Shown here piece by piece: positions 1 to 12,273 of a DNA stretch of 64,000 bases. The stretch is from Lactarius indigo (lineage: Eukaryota > Basidiomycota > Agaricomycetes > Russulales > Russulaceae). The notes under the pieces are model-generated. The model saw nothing but the letters and a program-made list of their open reading frames with translations, was not told the DNA's origin and did no database searches. The translations under genes were made by a program, and so were the position numbers. The DNA is taken from the NCBI GenBank assembly GCA_025766275.1, contig JAFKAC010000041.1:124001-188000 (forward strand). The letters are read 5' to 3'. The stretch's first letter is position 1; each line of letters begins with the position of its first letter.

Positions 1-2196
1 CATGATTAGATAGGGTCGTGTATACAGAGTCAGGGAACTGGAAAAGGACTCACGTGGGTGGGCCGCCGTTCGGATGCCGGGAGGCTGTAGTTTTGCACGA
101 GGGTCTTCTGCAAATCGTCAGTCAGGGGTACGCTGGCAAGTCGCGCACCGTGGGGATCTGGATGACCGTGGAGCCAATTGCGAGCACGAGGTCGAGATGG
201 ATGTTGCCCTGTATGAAGACACCACGCCAATCCGGTAGATAGGCGACAAATCGCACTGTGATCTCGACGTCAAACACGATAGTAAGCACTAGTTTGCCAA
301 TGTTGAGGATCTGTTGGTGGGTCGGAGTGATATCTACCTCGCGCGTCGCTTGCAAGACAAGCGAAGTGAGAGCGAGAGCGACCCAACACCAACGGATGTG
401 TTCATAAAGGTCCTGGACAAGATTTCTGCGTGCTGCACGGCGACGGCCAGCCACTCCGGCAGCCCACACCTCATCTTGCTCGTCAACGATGCGCTGAAGA
501 CTAAATATATCATTTACTGGGTTGTACGAGAACAAATGCGTAACGGAAACTCACGGAGAAGCGCTAGAAGCGCGCTCTTTTGTGTTTCCTCCCTGATAGC
601 TGAGAATGTGTTGGTAATCACAGCGACGAACAGGTTGATGAGCCAAAAATTGAGCACGACAAACAAATTATGAAAAAAAAGCAACAGATGAAGAATTCGG
701 CATCGATCATGGAGTACATCAGCGACGACCACTGACATAAATCAATATAGGGTAGTTAATAAAGACACGTCGACTGACCCCAATGGCAGACGCCACGATA
801 AACACTTGCAGAGCAGCAAAGTAAATTGTGTCAAAGCTCTCGATGTTACCTTGAGGATTGTTGGCTTCGGAAATTGAATGCGAAGATCTTCAGTCATTCG
901 GGTCGATATCAGGCAAAACTGCTGACGAACCTTGCAGATCTGGCCGACCGACAGATATAACCCTTGATGGTAACATTCCGCCCCCCCTGCGTGATGTACG
1001 GCATTACAGTGAAGTTACCCGGGTCGATGTACCCCCCGCACGATTGGCTGAGCTTGGTCTCTGGCTCACCAAGGGTCGGCTCTGAGTAGCACGACCGGCA
1101 CAGCGAGCCCTTGAACGTCTGAATACCGGTGATCCTGATGAGAAACAAGCCGTCAGCTTGACCCTGAAAGCAAATAAACCGGTTCATCAAACACAGGGAT
1201 GAGACATACGAAAACACGGCCATCGCGAAAAGCACGAAATATGCCACGCTGGCAAGGAGCGGGCGCGCGGTCTTGAGCAAGCGCATGATAGTCTGCAAAT
1301 AAATGAATGTGGTGGCGACAACGTCGTAAGCGTCTCGATCGATGCGTCCGCCCGCCAATCAAACCACGTGATGCAGCACTCACCGTTGTGCCGGACGTGA
1401 TCGTGAGTAGCCTAGCAGTCCACAAGACGCTGAGCGCGCGGAATATACCGATGTGGTACCGCCCGCACTCGGCACCAGTCTGCGCCAGGACGAAGGTGAT
1501 CCAAAATGCGACGACGGCAATGGCATCGTTTCGCGTCCAGCTGTGGCGCAGGTATGGCAGGTTGCGACGCGTGACATCGCGCGCGAGGCGCATGGTAAAC
1601 TGAAAAGGTAACATGAGCGTGTCCTGAGCAGGCGTGGTGTACGGGGTCGTACCTGTCACAATCGTTGAAGACGAAGACGGTGTCTTCTCCAGAAGACTCG
1701 CGCTTGTGTCGGTGCGCTTTCGCGCCAGGGGTACCGAATTGACAAGAGTCGCACTCGAGGTGGCAGCTGAGGCATCGCTTAAGGGCGCGGGTGGGTCGTA
1801 TCTGGAAGAGAGGCCGGGAAGCGCGAAGGGCCAGGAGGCGTTCCTGTAGAAACTGCGGAGGTGGTGGAGGAGTGTGCCTTTGCGGCCAAGGTTTGCGGTT
1901 GGGTGAGTACTAGGGGAGGTGGCAGCAGAGTGAACGGCGGGCACGATCGACACGGAGCGAATCGAATAGTAGCGTACATGATCCTCGTCTTCGATGCTGG
2001 AACTGGAAAAGTTGACCACACGCACCGAGATGCGGCGAAGTTCCTGGGGGATCGATCTGATGGTCGTTACAGAGCGGGAGAGGGGGGAGAGCTCAGCACT
2101 GTAGCGCTGCGTACCGCGTCGCGTACGTGGGGTGGCTGCGGCGGAGTTCTCTGAATCGGTTCGCCAATTGCCCCCATCAGTCGGCTCGGAGGACAT
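1..2196 (-). pseudogene. CCH1: CCH1-type voltage-gated calcium channel alpha subunit, N-terminal part, degraded
   Basis: Fungal Cch1 is the pore subunit of the plasma-membrane high-affinity calcium uptake system. Exon 1 (2196 to about 1384) encodes a Ser/Thr-rich N-terminus, the family motif SVRVVNF and the repeat-I segment [18 protein letters not shown] followed by an S4-like [20 protein letters not shown]. Later exons give the S5/pore part ([30 protein letters not shown]), the S6 part ([19 protein letters not shown]) and the start of repeat II (RWCWVALALTSLVLQATR). Family members normally have repeat-I S1-S2 between the SVRVVNF region and the S3 segment; I cannot find it. The frame shifts by one base after GYIC (near 950-960) and again at a T8 run (about 673-680). 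Past residue YP (about 122) I see no Cch1 continuation. This is a decayed or rearranged copy, unless the indels are assembly errors. The gene runs off the left edge. Confidence 0.8.
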
Positions 2197-3686
2197 GTTG
2201 GCACTGAGGTGAGTTGAGTCGTCGAATGTAGATGTAGTGGACTGTCGACGCGAGGAAATGAGTGATGTGGTGGAAGCACCCGCGCGGGGATGGTGGGGCG
2301 ATCACGAGCTCACCGGGATCGTCCAGTATTGACCGTCTGTCATGTGACAATGTTGTGTTTTAGGCCTCTGCCTCGGCCGTCGTTGGAGGTCGCCAAGCCG
2401 GTATCCTCGTCTTCGCGGGGCAGGTCGTCGCGCTGGGAGGCAGCAAAGAGTTTGAAGTTGGGAGGGAGTAATCACGAGCTCACCGGGGGCTGTGCATTAA
2501 CCGCCTGTAGCATCGCACAAGGAGAGGTAGAGCTTGCTGGAAACGCGGGACAGTTGCCCCAGGCTCAGCGGTCATACTCAAAGTAGGCACTCAACGATGA
2601 TAGAGACTGAGGACCAACGAACAGTATCAACTTGAACGGAGTATTCACTGGGGACTTTGAGACATGTGGGTGAGCTGAATGGGGCAAAAACATGGAAGAA
2701 CTCACCGACAGTTGAAAAAAACGGTAGAAGAGGATCCCAGGTGCATTATCCCTTCATCTCGGATATGGACCTTGGCCGAACAGTCAACGAAGTCAACTAC
2801 AGCCTTTGGTGTGGCACGTACCAAAATACAGACAGTACCGTTTCAAATTGGTAGTAGTACACATCCCAACGTTGCCCTGTGCAAAAATAAAAGAGGGTAG
2901 ACGTACTGATAAGCACGTATAGTAGTCACGGTGCAGCATACGCTGCATATTAGCGTCTGACCTTCTCACTCAGCTTTTTTATGGGGCACCAGATGATGTG
3001 GGCAGAAAGTGAGCGCAGTAAGAGGAGGGTGGCCTACGTGCAGTAAAATCGTGGGAGTGTAAAAAAAGGGCAATGCGAGCTTATCGATAAAGCGACAAAG
3101 TCAACGACCAGTGAAGCGGTCGAACACGTGATCCTTTTTGGGACGGTCCAGGGTATCGAGGACCGTGCCAGTCGTCTTTCTCGTCCACTCACACACACAC
3201 ACACTTCCTGTCACTCCTTTGTTCCTGATCCCTCCATTCAACGACGCAAATGACGATGACGCTCTAAGGGTGCCTCTGGAGCTGGAGCCGAAATCATTTG
3301 TTTTCGGTCGTTTCGGTCTCGGTCCAGCGCCGTGTGCTTAGCTGCCATACCGGTTTTGCGTTCCCACAGCGTCCCACCAGCACGTGCCTTGCAATCGATC
3401 CACTCACTGCGTTGTCGCTATTCTCTCAGTTGGGCCCCTCATAAGGTCGCAGAGGCACTTCTGGTACTTTCGGCTCTTACCAAGTCGCGAGTTTATGTAC
3501 TGGGCGGTTCTGCTTGGTTGATATTAGTATGTCCGGTCTGTAACTCTGGATCTCACGCTTGACTTTTTCGTTAGGTGGACAATGGGCGATCCCTTGCGAT
3601 ACGAATCTGGCTTTGACAGTCACTTTCAGGCGAGTTAGCATAATTCTTTTTGAACGACGTGTTTGTAATCAGGCTACCCTCATAAA
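2197..3686. other. Intergenic, no gene seen
   Basis: No ORF here resembles a protein I know. It holds a short diverged direct repeat (about 2298-2325 and 2468-2495, sharing atcacgagctcaccggg) and a CA microsatellite. It probably includes the promoter and 5' UTR of the CCH1-like gene next to 2196. Confidence 0.5.
3189..3204. repeat. (CA)n microsatellite
   Basis: A run of about eight CA dinucleotides read directly from the sequence. Confidence 0.85.
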
Positions 3687-4382
3687 GTGAGAAGAATTTC
3701 ACTCTTCTTCTTTCCGACTACATTCTCTGGCCTACTTCTGACGAGCCTACGTTGGGCCTTGCCTGGCCCAGAGCCCCACCCCCAAGCTCCGAGTCGGATG
3801 GCATTGACTGGCAGTTCGGGGCTGCTTTCTTGCACGCCGTGCACACTATGTTCAGGTAAACTTTTTTTCACTGGTTTTACAGCCACGCAGTTGGCCTCAC
3901 ATGTGACAACTCAGCTACAGGATTGCCAAGAAGGGACCACCTTTTGTCGACCTCTATCTGCTCCAACCACCGTCCACCGTTCTTTTGTCGCAGGCGTCGC
4001 AGTTCTCGTTTCCGTTCTCCCGGCAGTGACACCAGCGCCAGCCCTCGCAACTCTTATCATTACGGATTCCAGCGGTGAGGTGCATACCACAGTGGACACG
4101 CTGACGACTTCCCAGCATGGTGCTTGGCCCCCGTCAGATATAATTCTGCTAACAGAATCGTTGCTCCGCGTAGTGTCGTGGCCTTACTCTGTTGTTTTCT
4201 TTTGCCTTGTTACTTTCGGTGTGACCTTTGTTCGATCTATCACCACATTTCTACTACCCGTGTGGTTTGACGCCTTTTTCGTTTGGGTGTTGCATACAGA
4301 CGTATTACAGGACTTTTTGACAATGTTACCGATAATCAATTTATTGTTGGCTTGCCGATTCGAGGCTCGAGGCTTTATTTAG
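3687..4382 (+). CDS. Hypothetical protein with hydrophobic segments (doubtful)
   Basis: A 231-codon uninterrupted frame. I recognise no family. It is rich in Leu, Phe, Thr and Pro, with hydrophobic stretches near residues 100-125 (FVAGVAVLVSVLPAVTPAPA) and 160-205 that could cross a membrane. In this genome most real genes are broken by short introns, so a long single frame with no homology may be chance or a remnant. It converges on the minus-strand gene ending at 4404. Confidence 0.25.
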   Translation: MRRISLFFFPTTFSGLLLTSLRWALPGPEPHPQAPSRMALTGSSGLLSCTPCTLCSGKLFFTGFTATQLASHVTTQLQDCQEGTTFCRPLSAPTTVHRSFVAGVAVLVSVLPAVTPAPALATLIITDSSGEVHTTVDTLTTSQHGAWPPSDIILLTESLLRVVSWPYSVVFFCLVTFGVTFVRSITTFLLPVWFDAFFVWVLHTDVLQDFLTMLPIINLLLACRFEARGFI

Positions 4383-4403
4383 TTGCACTGTACTTACGAG
4401 GTT

Positions 4404-6919
4404 CTACTCAACACTGGCAGGAATGTCATAGCGCGGGTCGATTAAGTCATTATCGTCTGACTCGGTATCAGCCTCCCCTTTCAGTTCCTTCATCTTGACC
4501 TCCAAATCCCTCATTGTGGCCCGCTGCTTCCCAATAGTAGAGTGAAAGGATAGCACCTTTTCGAAGATGTCGTCCCATTGCTGATCTTTGAGAGTCGAGA
4601 TCTTGTTGAGGAAGACAGAGGCACGCTTGACAACCTTTTCACCACGGGGGGTGATGAGCGCATGATCACCCCAATTAGTCTTCGAGAATTCGGCACTTTT
4701 CTTATCCATGGGTAGCTTGAGAGTTCCTGTCACAGAATATAGGAGGGCGCGATGCACCTAACGAAACATCAGGACAGGGACTAATATGGAACAAAAACTG
4801 ACCGACCGCCTGGATGGAGTATATAAGGGCACCAATGGGCTTCTCTTGTACACGGTCCTCGACATCAACGGCGTTGATGATCTGTACATGTTCGAAGAAG
4901 GTTCGTGCGACCAGTCGGCCTTGGAAAATCCCCTGGGAGGAATATTGTGAGAACGACAGTCCAAAATTAAAGCCTGAACGTTACCTCTTGCTGAGCAGAG
5001 GGGTCGTCGTAGGTCGACTCCCAGATGAAGGGACGCTTCTTATCTGACATGTCTTCCGCATCACCAAGAAGGCTCTGAACGAATGTAGCCTTTTCTTCTT
5101 GTGTTTGTAGACCCTGTCGAGCAAATTCGGCACTGAGTGCTTTTTCTGCGGTGTCGGCAAACTTGTGGAGCCAGCTGGATATGGCGCGTTTAACCTGGAG
5201 GCCGGGGATAGTCGAGTGATGAGGACGACAAGGAATAGAGTACTCACAAGGGTCTTGGCGACAACGAAGCGGTAGCATTCGGTGTCGCCATCGTCAATTG
5301 GGTGATCAACGCCAAAGACGAGGTTCCAGACCTCAACGATCGTATCATCGCCTGGAGTATTCCAGGGCTTCAATGCACCAGTAGTATCTAAAGCGAGGGG
5401 AATAAGTTTTCTCTTGAAACGATTCTTGGTACCCTGGGGGAGGTTTTCGTATGAAATCTCTTTCTTCTTGTGGGTTTTGTTCACGACGAGATCGCTACGT
5501 AGCGATGGAGCTGAATGAATCTCCCGTATCTTCGTGATAGACTAGAGGGATTGAACATAAGGCGCACAGTGTTGAACAGTGATCGACCATGACATACCTT
5601 ATACTTCGACGCCAAATTCTTATCCTGCTCGTTAGTACCCATAACGTCATGCCTTTCCAATCCCTCGTCATCAGGCACAAACCCACCATACCCGTACGAT
5701 ACATTGCTATCAGGTTCTCTGCTAGTCGTGCCGGAGGGAGCCTGGTCAAGATGGCCACTACCACCTCGGCTCAGGCTGTGGTGGCGAGTGTTGAAGCCGC
5801 TGACAGAGTCGCCTTCGGTTTCGGAGGTAATGGTACCAGAGCGTTGTCCAGGAAGGTTGCCACTGGCACTGGTAAGAGCTGAAGTCTCAATCCGTTTTAC
5901 TTTCTGCCAGTTGTGTGCTAGTCCAGATGGTGGGCGAGAGGTTCTAGCATGTTTCGATGCGGGACTAGGTAACATGAGGTGCATGAGGGCGGAGAAGATA
6001 AACACTAAAAAGGTAAGTCTTACCCTGGAGTTTGGCCAGACTTTGATGCCGTCGGTCTTCTCGAATCTACAAATGGACTTGGTTCGTCATTTATTGCCGC
6101 CGCCGCACTGATTTGGTCATGAGCAATTTGTCCCTTTTTCTGTTTCTTACTAGTTTTCAACCGGATGCTTGTATCTGGTTCTTCACCCTCAAGTTCAGGC
6201 CCCTCATCAAGCTCTGTGTCCGACTCGGACTCATCACTGCCCACTGGTGCCTTGTACTCGCTCCCACTTGACTCGGATTCCTCAATGGGCGCGGGAAACT
6301 TTGGATCGTCGTCCTCAGATGTCACCTCTTCAGTTTGTCGTAAGTATCTTGTTTCCCCATAATAATAACTCTGCTCACGTTTTCCATGCCCGTTAAGACC
6401 ATCAATGCTCGGTGTAGTTGATCCCATCTCTAGGTCTGTTGTCGGGTCAGTGTTGTTTTTTTTTTTTTGGAAAAGTGATAAGCTCCATCACACTGACTTG
6501 TGGCCGAGGCGTTACTGTTGCTCTTCCTCGGTCTTTTCACTGGGGTCTCTGAGTCTTCTTCACGATCAGAGACAAGGTCTGGGCATCATCGGTAAGTGGT
6601 CTATGCTGTGTGGAATTACAACAATACCTTTATTGACTGCTTCAGGTAGGTCTCTGGTTCGCTTTGCTCTGGGCTGCGACACTTTATCGACGGGGTTGTT
6701 TGCTTGTTGGTCCCTATCTTTTGTTTTCCGTTTTTCTAACTTCTCTAACTCTGCGACATTTTGCATTTTAGCGGCTCTCAGCTTCTCGGCTAGTACCTTC
6801 GCCGCTGCCTTTTCCTGTTTATCTGCTTTTACCTTCTCTGAACTCCGGCGTGGGGGCCCACGGTCGATGAAACCTGGATGAGCATGGGCGTTTGAGGCTC
6901 GAGTAACGCGATCAGCCAT
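4404..6919 (-). CDS. Basidiomycete hypothetical protein, charged N-terminus and conserved C-terminal domain
   Basis: A multi-exon gene. The start MADRVTRASNAHAHPGFID (ATG 6919) leads into a Lys/Glu/Ala-rich helical stretch (SSEKVKADKQEKAAAKVLAEKLRA). Then come an NLS-like KRPRK, an acidic Ser/Glu/Asp segment (about 6020-6427), a Ser/Gly linker (about 5700-6000) and a folded C-terminal half (about 5480 down to 4404). That half includes ALKPWNTPGDDTIVEVWNLVFG, AEFARQGLQ, KPIGALIYSIQA, HRALLYSVTGTL and FSKTNWGDHA. From memory this layout recurs in many agaricomycete genomes, in proteins without an assigned function. The basic patch and acidic linker suggest a nuclear protein. It is divergent from the Plavaka transposase gene with only about 190 bp between starts, so a shared promoter, or a place within the same element, is possible. 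Introns of about 50-60 nt separate the blocks. Confidence 0.65.
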
Positions 6920-7112
6920 GATTGGGAGTAAAGAGATGGGACTCCGAAAAATTTTCAATTATTGGTGAGTGTTGATCCCCCTGCCCGATGGCACAATTTG
7001 TGGTTGATTGCGCTGGACAAACTGCACAGTTACTACCTCATGGGGGGTCCAAATTAAGGTCTTATGCGCCATGCGAATGTGACTACACTTACATCTATTC
7101 TGACTTAGGACA
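6920..7112. promoter_or_regulatory. Divergent promoter region
   Basis: The 193-bp gap between the start of the minus-strand hypothetical gene (6919) and the first ATG of the Plavaka transposase (7113). It must hold both promoters. I see no clear TATA box. Confidence 0.4.
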
Positions 7113-10100
7113 ATGAAGAAACGATCGTCGTACCATGCTCGAGTTTTCCCCTGCCCGTATAAGTGTGGCCTGTACTGCCGCTCAGCAGGTGGACTCACTC
7201 AACACCGTACTGTTTGTTCCAACAACCCGGCAAACCGTCATGCGTCTACACCTTCCCCAGATCCGACCATAGAGCCACCTCGAACGCCAACGGCTCCTCT
7301 TACTTCTCCTGCCCCTCAAACGCCTGAAAATCTTGGTCGATACTCTCACCCAGCCACTCCTGGCTCTGTGTGCCGATATCAGTGGACAACAAATAGAAGA
7401 GGTGTAAAGAGTCGGATACACCCATATCTTGATGGTTCGTTCTTTCAATGGCTCCGCGTTTAAACTGCTGTTTTACTGATATTAGTTTGTACAGGCCAGC
7501 CTTGTGACACAGATGGTTTCGATCTACCTAAAGATACCCCTCCGACTCCTGAGGAACCACGTGCAAATGATGACTTTTTCCCTTACTCTTCACGCGCCGA
7601 GTTTGAGTTAGCTGATTTCTTGTTTCGGAGGGTTCAGATGGCCAGGGCCAAGATTTCCGATCTAATGGACATCTGGGCCGCGTATCAACAAATCTATGAG
7701 ATCGACCCTACTTATGGACCGCCGTTTTCCAGTGCTCAGGATCTATACAACACAATTGATAGCACGGAAATAGGCGGTGTAGCTTGGCAGGCCTTCTTGG
7801 TAGAATTCGATGGAGATGCCACTGGTGATTCGGCTGCGCCATGGAAGACGAAGTCGTATGAGGTCTGGTTTCGAGACCCTCTCAAGGTTGTAGAGGCGCA
7901 GATAGCAAACAAGGAATATGCGCTTGAGGTGGATTACACACCTAAGCACATGTTTAGCAGGGCAGGAAAACGTCAGTACTCGGATTTCATGTCTGGTAAT
8001 TGGGCATGGGAACAGGCGGTATGTTATTTCTCCTCGATTGGTCATAAGCTAATTCCGTGGGACATAGGACGTCATTTCGAAAGATCCAGAGATGCATGGA
8101 TCCACTTTTGTACCCGTGATCCTCGGAAGTGACAAAACTACCGTTTCAGTAGCAACGGGCCACAACGAGTACTATCCGCTGTACATCTCCATTGGGAACG
8201 TCCAGAACCACGTGAGGAGAGCGCATCGAAATGCTGTCAGCCTTGTGGGGTTCCTTGCGATTCCAAAGAGTGAGAATTTACTAGTACGCAACATTTTTCG
8301 AGCTGATCAAGACCTTTACTAGCCGATAAGCAACATGAGGAAAGCTCAGAGTTTCGCAAATTTCGACGTCAGCTCTTCCATACATCCCTCACACATATTC
8401 TGCACTCTCTTGAACCGTGGATGACCAAGTTGCGAATAACCTGATGTGGGGATGGTTATTTTAGGCGTGTTATTTATGGGCTGGGTCCCTACATCGCTGA
8501 TTACCCCGAGCAAACCCTTTTGGCAGGCGTTGTATCCGGGTGGTGCCCAAAGTAAGTTTCCCGCCCTTTGTACCTTTCACAAGCTCACTTTGATCGGATA
8601 GATGTACAGCTCAACCAAGTAAATTTGATGATGACACAACGGCAATCTTCCGGTCACACGCTCACACCGAGTTGTTGAAAGACGCTTTTGAGGGTCAACC
8701 CGGAATCTTATGGGAAGGATACGGCATCATCAGTGATATTATAGTGAGTGACTCGTAACGTCTGCCTATTAGCGTTGGTCATGCGTACTCATTGTCCAAT
8801 AGCCCTTCACAGCTCATTTTCCGCGAGCTAACATTCACGAACTCCTATCGCCAGATCTCCTCCATCAAGTCATCAAGGGTACATTCAAGGACCACCTTGT
8901 CGAATGGGTAACCGATTACCTCCAGATTGTCCACGGAAAGTCTCTTGCAAATGAGACACTCGCTGACATAGACCGGCGGTGCGTGTCTGAGTCCTCTCAC
9001 ACCCAAATTAAAACCAACACGGAATACCAACCTTTCATTAGGATTGCTGCCGTACCCTTATTTCCAGGTCTGCGACGATTCCCTGAGGGCTGCGGTTTCA
9101 AACAATGGACAGGCGACGACTCAAAGGCTCTGATGAAGGTCTGTCGTTAACTCTTCAATCGCTTACTGTGGGCTAACTCTGATCATGTGTAGGTTTATCT
9201 GCCAGCTATTGTAGGTTACGTCCCTCCCCGGATGGTCCAGGCACTTGCGGCGTTCATGGAGTTCTGCTATCTTGCCCGACGATCACAGCTCGACGAAGAC
9301 ACATTGGATCAAATTGATACGGCTGTGGCCCGTTTCCATCGCGAGCGCGAAATCTTCAAGGAAACAGGTGTGCGGAAAGACTTTTCATTGCCACGACAAC
9401 ACTCGCTTTGCCATTACCGTTTCCTCATCCAACAATTTGGCGCCCCGAACGGACTCTGTTCATCGATTACCGAGTCTAAACACATCAAAGCCGTCAAAGA
9501 ACCTTGGCGTCGCTCGAGTCGCAACGAGCCACTTGGTCAAATGCTGTTAACAAATCAACGTTTGGACAAGCTTGCGGCAACCCGTGTTGATTTGGGAGCA
9601 CGCGGAATGCTGGAAGCTCCACTACTGACATCTAGTATTGCTATTGACTCGGAGCCTCCGAGGTCCATGGGTGCTGCTGGTCATGACGGCGGAGGCGATG
9701 TTGAAGCCGCCGCTGGAATCACTTCCACAGGGGATGTGCGGCTTTCCCGTAACCCCGGTAAGCAAACATACAAGATACTGCTTTGTATAGTATTGACCTA
9801 ATTTAGCTCGAGGCTATCCGAAAACCATTGACAGACTTTCTGCTTATGTCAATCAGCCGCAACTTCTCGAATACATTCGCCGATTTCTGTACGATCAATT
9901 CCATCCCGAGGCAGAAGTGTGCGGCATGGATGTTCCACTCCATTTGTGCCCATGTGTCTCCAACACACTTCACACCAAGGTTTTTCATTCTGCTGTGTGT
10001 ACGTACCATGCTCCAAGTGACCTCTCGGGAATCGGTGGCATGCACCATGAATTCATTCGTGCCACTCCTTCATGGAAGAAAGGCCCTGGTTGTTATGACT

Positions 10101-10474
10101 GCATCTATGTTGAGAGGGATTCCAAGCTGGATGGTTTTTTGGGACTTTCGGTTGCACGTGTAAACCTCCTCTTCTCGTTCAGCTTTCAGAATACTGTATA
10201 TCCCTGTGCGTTTGTGCAGTGGTTTTCTACTTACGGCAACTCTCCATGTGAAGACACAGGCCTCTGGAGGGTAAAGCCCGAGTTTGATTCGAGGGGAAGA
10301 CAAATGTGTTCAGTGATACACGTGGATATGATTCTCCGTTTGGCACACCTTATCGGTGCAGCCGGAGCCCAGAAACTCCCCAGAACCTTTACACATCACG
10401 ACTCTCTGTATGCGTTCCAACTTTTCTATGTAAACAAGTATGCAGATCATCATGCACACAAGATCGCATTCTAG
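7113..10474 (+). pseudogene. Plavaka-family transposase, complete except for one in-frame stop
   Basis: Basidiomycete cut-and-paste DNA transposase of the Plavaka group, related to the KDZ superfamily. The N-terminal Cys/His finger (FPCPYKCGLYCRSAGGLTQH) is followed by the family hallmarks in order: FELADFLF, FMSGNWAWEQA, GSTFVPVILGSDKTTVSVATG, NEYYPLYISIGN, RRAHRNAVSLVGFLAIPK, FRRVIYGLGPYIADYPEQ, IKGTFKDHLVEW, FKQWTGDDSKALMKVYLPAI, TGVRKDFSLPRQHSL, FGAPNGLCSSITESKHIKAV, PWRRSSR, GQMLLTNQRLDKL, APSDLSGIGGM, YPCAFVQWFS and FYVNKYADHHAHKIAF. About nine exons splice in frame with short GT..AG introns (for example after WAWEQA at about 8018 and after ALMK at about 9138). The only visible defect is TGA at 8442-8444, where relatives appear to have Arg (CGA to TGA would fit). 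The stop would remove the whole catalytic half. Terminal inverted repeats were not found by eye. Confidence 0.85.
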
Positions 10475-12270
10475 TCCTTTACAGTAGATGTCACAGTAGT
10501 GGTGTAAGATAAGAGTGTCCAGTGAATCCGAAAGCGGAGAAATTCCGCCAGCGTTGGAGACACGACTGAGATCCGAAGGCATGTGTGTTGGCAAGGTCCC
10601 GGCAGTGATAGCAATCGGGCCAGAGTGCCGTGAGGGCGGAACGTGAAAGAACTAGCACAACATCTACTATGAGGGAAGAAGGGAGTAGGCCGCCGGGGTG
10701 AAAGGGGTCGAAGTCGAACTGCAGAGAGCGGATGTCGAAGGAGTCGAGAGAGCAGGCTCGGCAGGTGTCTAAGGGTTTTAAGGACGACGATGTGAGCGAG
10801 GGCTAGGACAAAAGCGGTGTTCTAAGGTGGTAAAGGGCGGGCAAGGTGGTATGGCCCGAGGTCGGTGGCTCAGACGATGGTGGCGAGGTTGGAAGCGTTC
10901 AAAAGCAAGCAGGGTCCTCGGGCTGGGCTGGTTGACCGAGAGCAGGACAAAAGCTTAGGGAGTAGTCACGAGACAGGAGAGGGAAACAACGATGGTATTG
11001 ATGAGAGACGAGACAAGAACGTGAGCTCATATACATGCGATCCGTATACGACGCATTCAAAGCTAAGTCAAATGTATAGTGAGAGAGATGGGGGGGGGGG
11101 GGGGGGGCGTAACAGGAGTTGAGATACGAGCGTAGGGATCGACGAAGGGGAAGTGATCGATGAATGGGAAGTGGCATAGGTACGAGCAGAGAAAATGGAA
11201 GATCGGCGCGAACACGAGAAGAGAGATACCCTAAGTTACAAGAAAAAGAGAAAGGAGCGTTAAGTAATTACAGACAAAAGAAGTCGAGACGGATGACGTA
11301 CAACAAATGACCTCCGACGACAGCGTGACAACCAGTGCAATCTCCAGCGGCGTCTTGTGGGTGGCTAAGAACAGCCGACGAGGTGGAATGGCGAGAGACG
11401 AGTGGGTGGCAGAGTGGTAGTGTCTTGATAGGTTGAAAGGAAAAGGGTGCGATCGACGCTGAACGGGCGATACAATGAATGAAGGAGTCAGGCACGAGTT
11501 CCGAGGCATCGGCATCGGATAGCATCGTGTAGGTGTGCGGGGTCAAGACGAGAAGGGCAGTGATACCAGACAGTGAGAACGATGAGGTAGGGAACGGCAG
11601 AGACGAGGCTGAGAACGATGAGGCAGAAGTGATGGATTAAGGTCGAATATTAGCGTATGAAGTAGGCAAGGGAACGAGGACAAGGAAGCGAGGGCTGAGA
11701 TAGAAATGCGGAGTGGCGACGACTTGACAGAGGCGACTTGAGGCATGAGGATGCGTGGCATATTTGCGAGTGGCCTAGGAGCCGTCTTGCAGTGAATCCG
11801 AGTCGGCATCATTGTTGTGCATCAGTGTAGTGTCGAGGGAGGGAACAAAGGAGTGATAGAGTGTGTGTGGATGTGGATGCGGATGCGGATGGAAAGAGCA
11901 CGAGATAGAGGTGGTGCCACGCCATGGAAACACGAGACCAACATGGGAGCCAAGACACGCGACGTTTGACTGAGACCAAGAACCCAAAAATAGACAATTT
12001 CAGGCCCAGAGCCGAGGTATCCTTACAACAGGAAGGTCATCGGCGCGGTGTGGCCGAAGCTGTGGTAGAGCGTCCCTTGAGCGAGTTGGACAGAGCATCA
12101 TAGATCTGTTTGTCTGTGTATTACAAGTGATCTATGAGTGATTTTCGGAGTTCTCGCTAGTCGGTCATTGAAACAGGGAGTTCTAGAGTCTGCAGAACGG
12201 CGTTCACACTCTGCTCAGGGTAGAGCATGCCTTACCCCTACACACCACTGAGCTACATGGCGACCAACAA
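10475..12270. other. Purine-rich gene-poor stretch
   Basis: No coding region recognised. From about 10640 to 11960 the plus strand is strongly G/A-rich, with repeated gag/gga/aga motifs. The minus-strand ORFs here are low-complexity Ser/Leu/Pro/His translations of that bias. It may be part of the Plavaka element's 3' flank or a decayed repeat. Confidence 0.5.
11090..11107. repeat. Poly-G tract (18 G)
   Basis: An uninterrupted run of about 18 G on the plus strand after gagagagat. Length is uncertain in any assembly. Confidence 0.8.
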
Positions 12271-12273
12271 AGA

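Noticed and set aside
12186..12262. tRNA-like A-box (tgtagctcagtgg on the minus strand)
   Set aside because: No B box at the right distance and no acceptor stem closes; at most a tRNA fragment.
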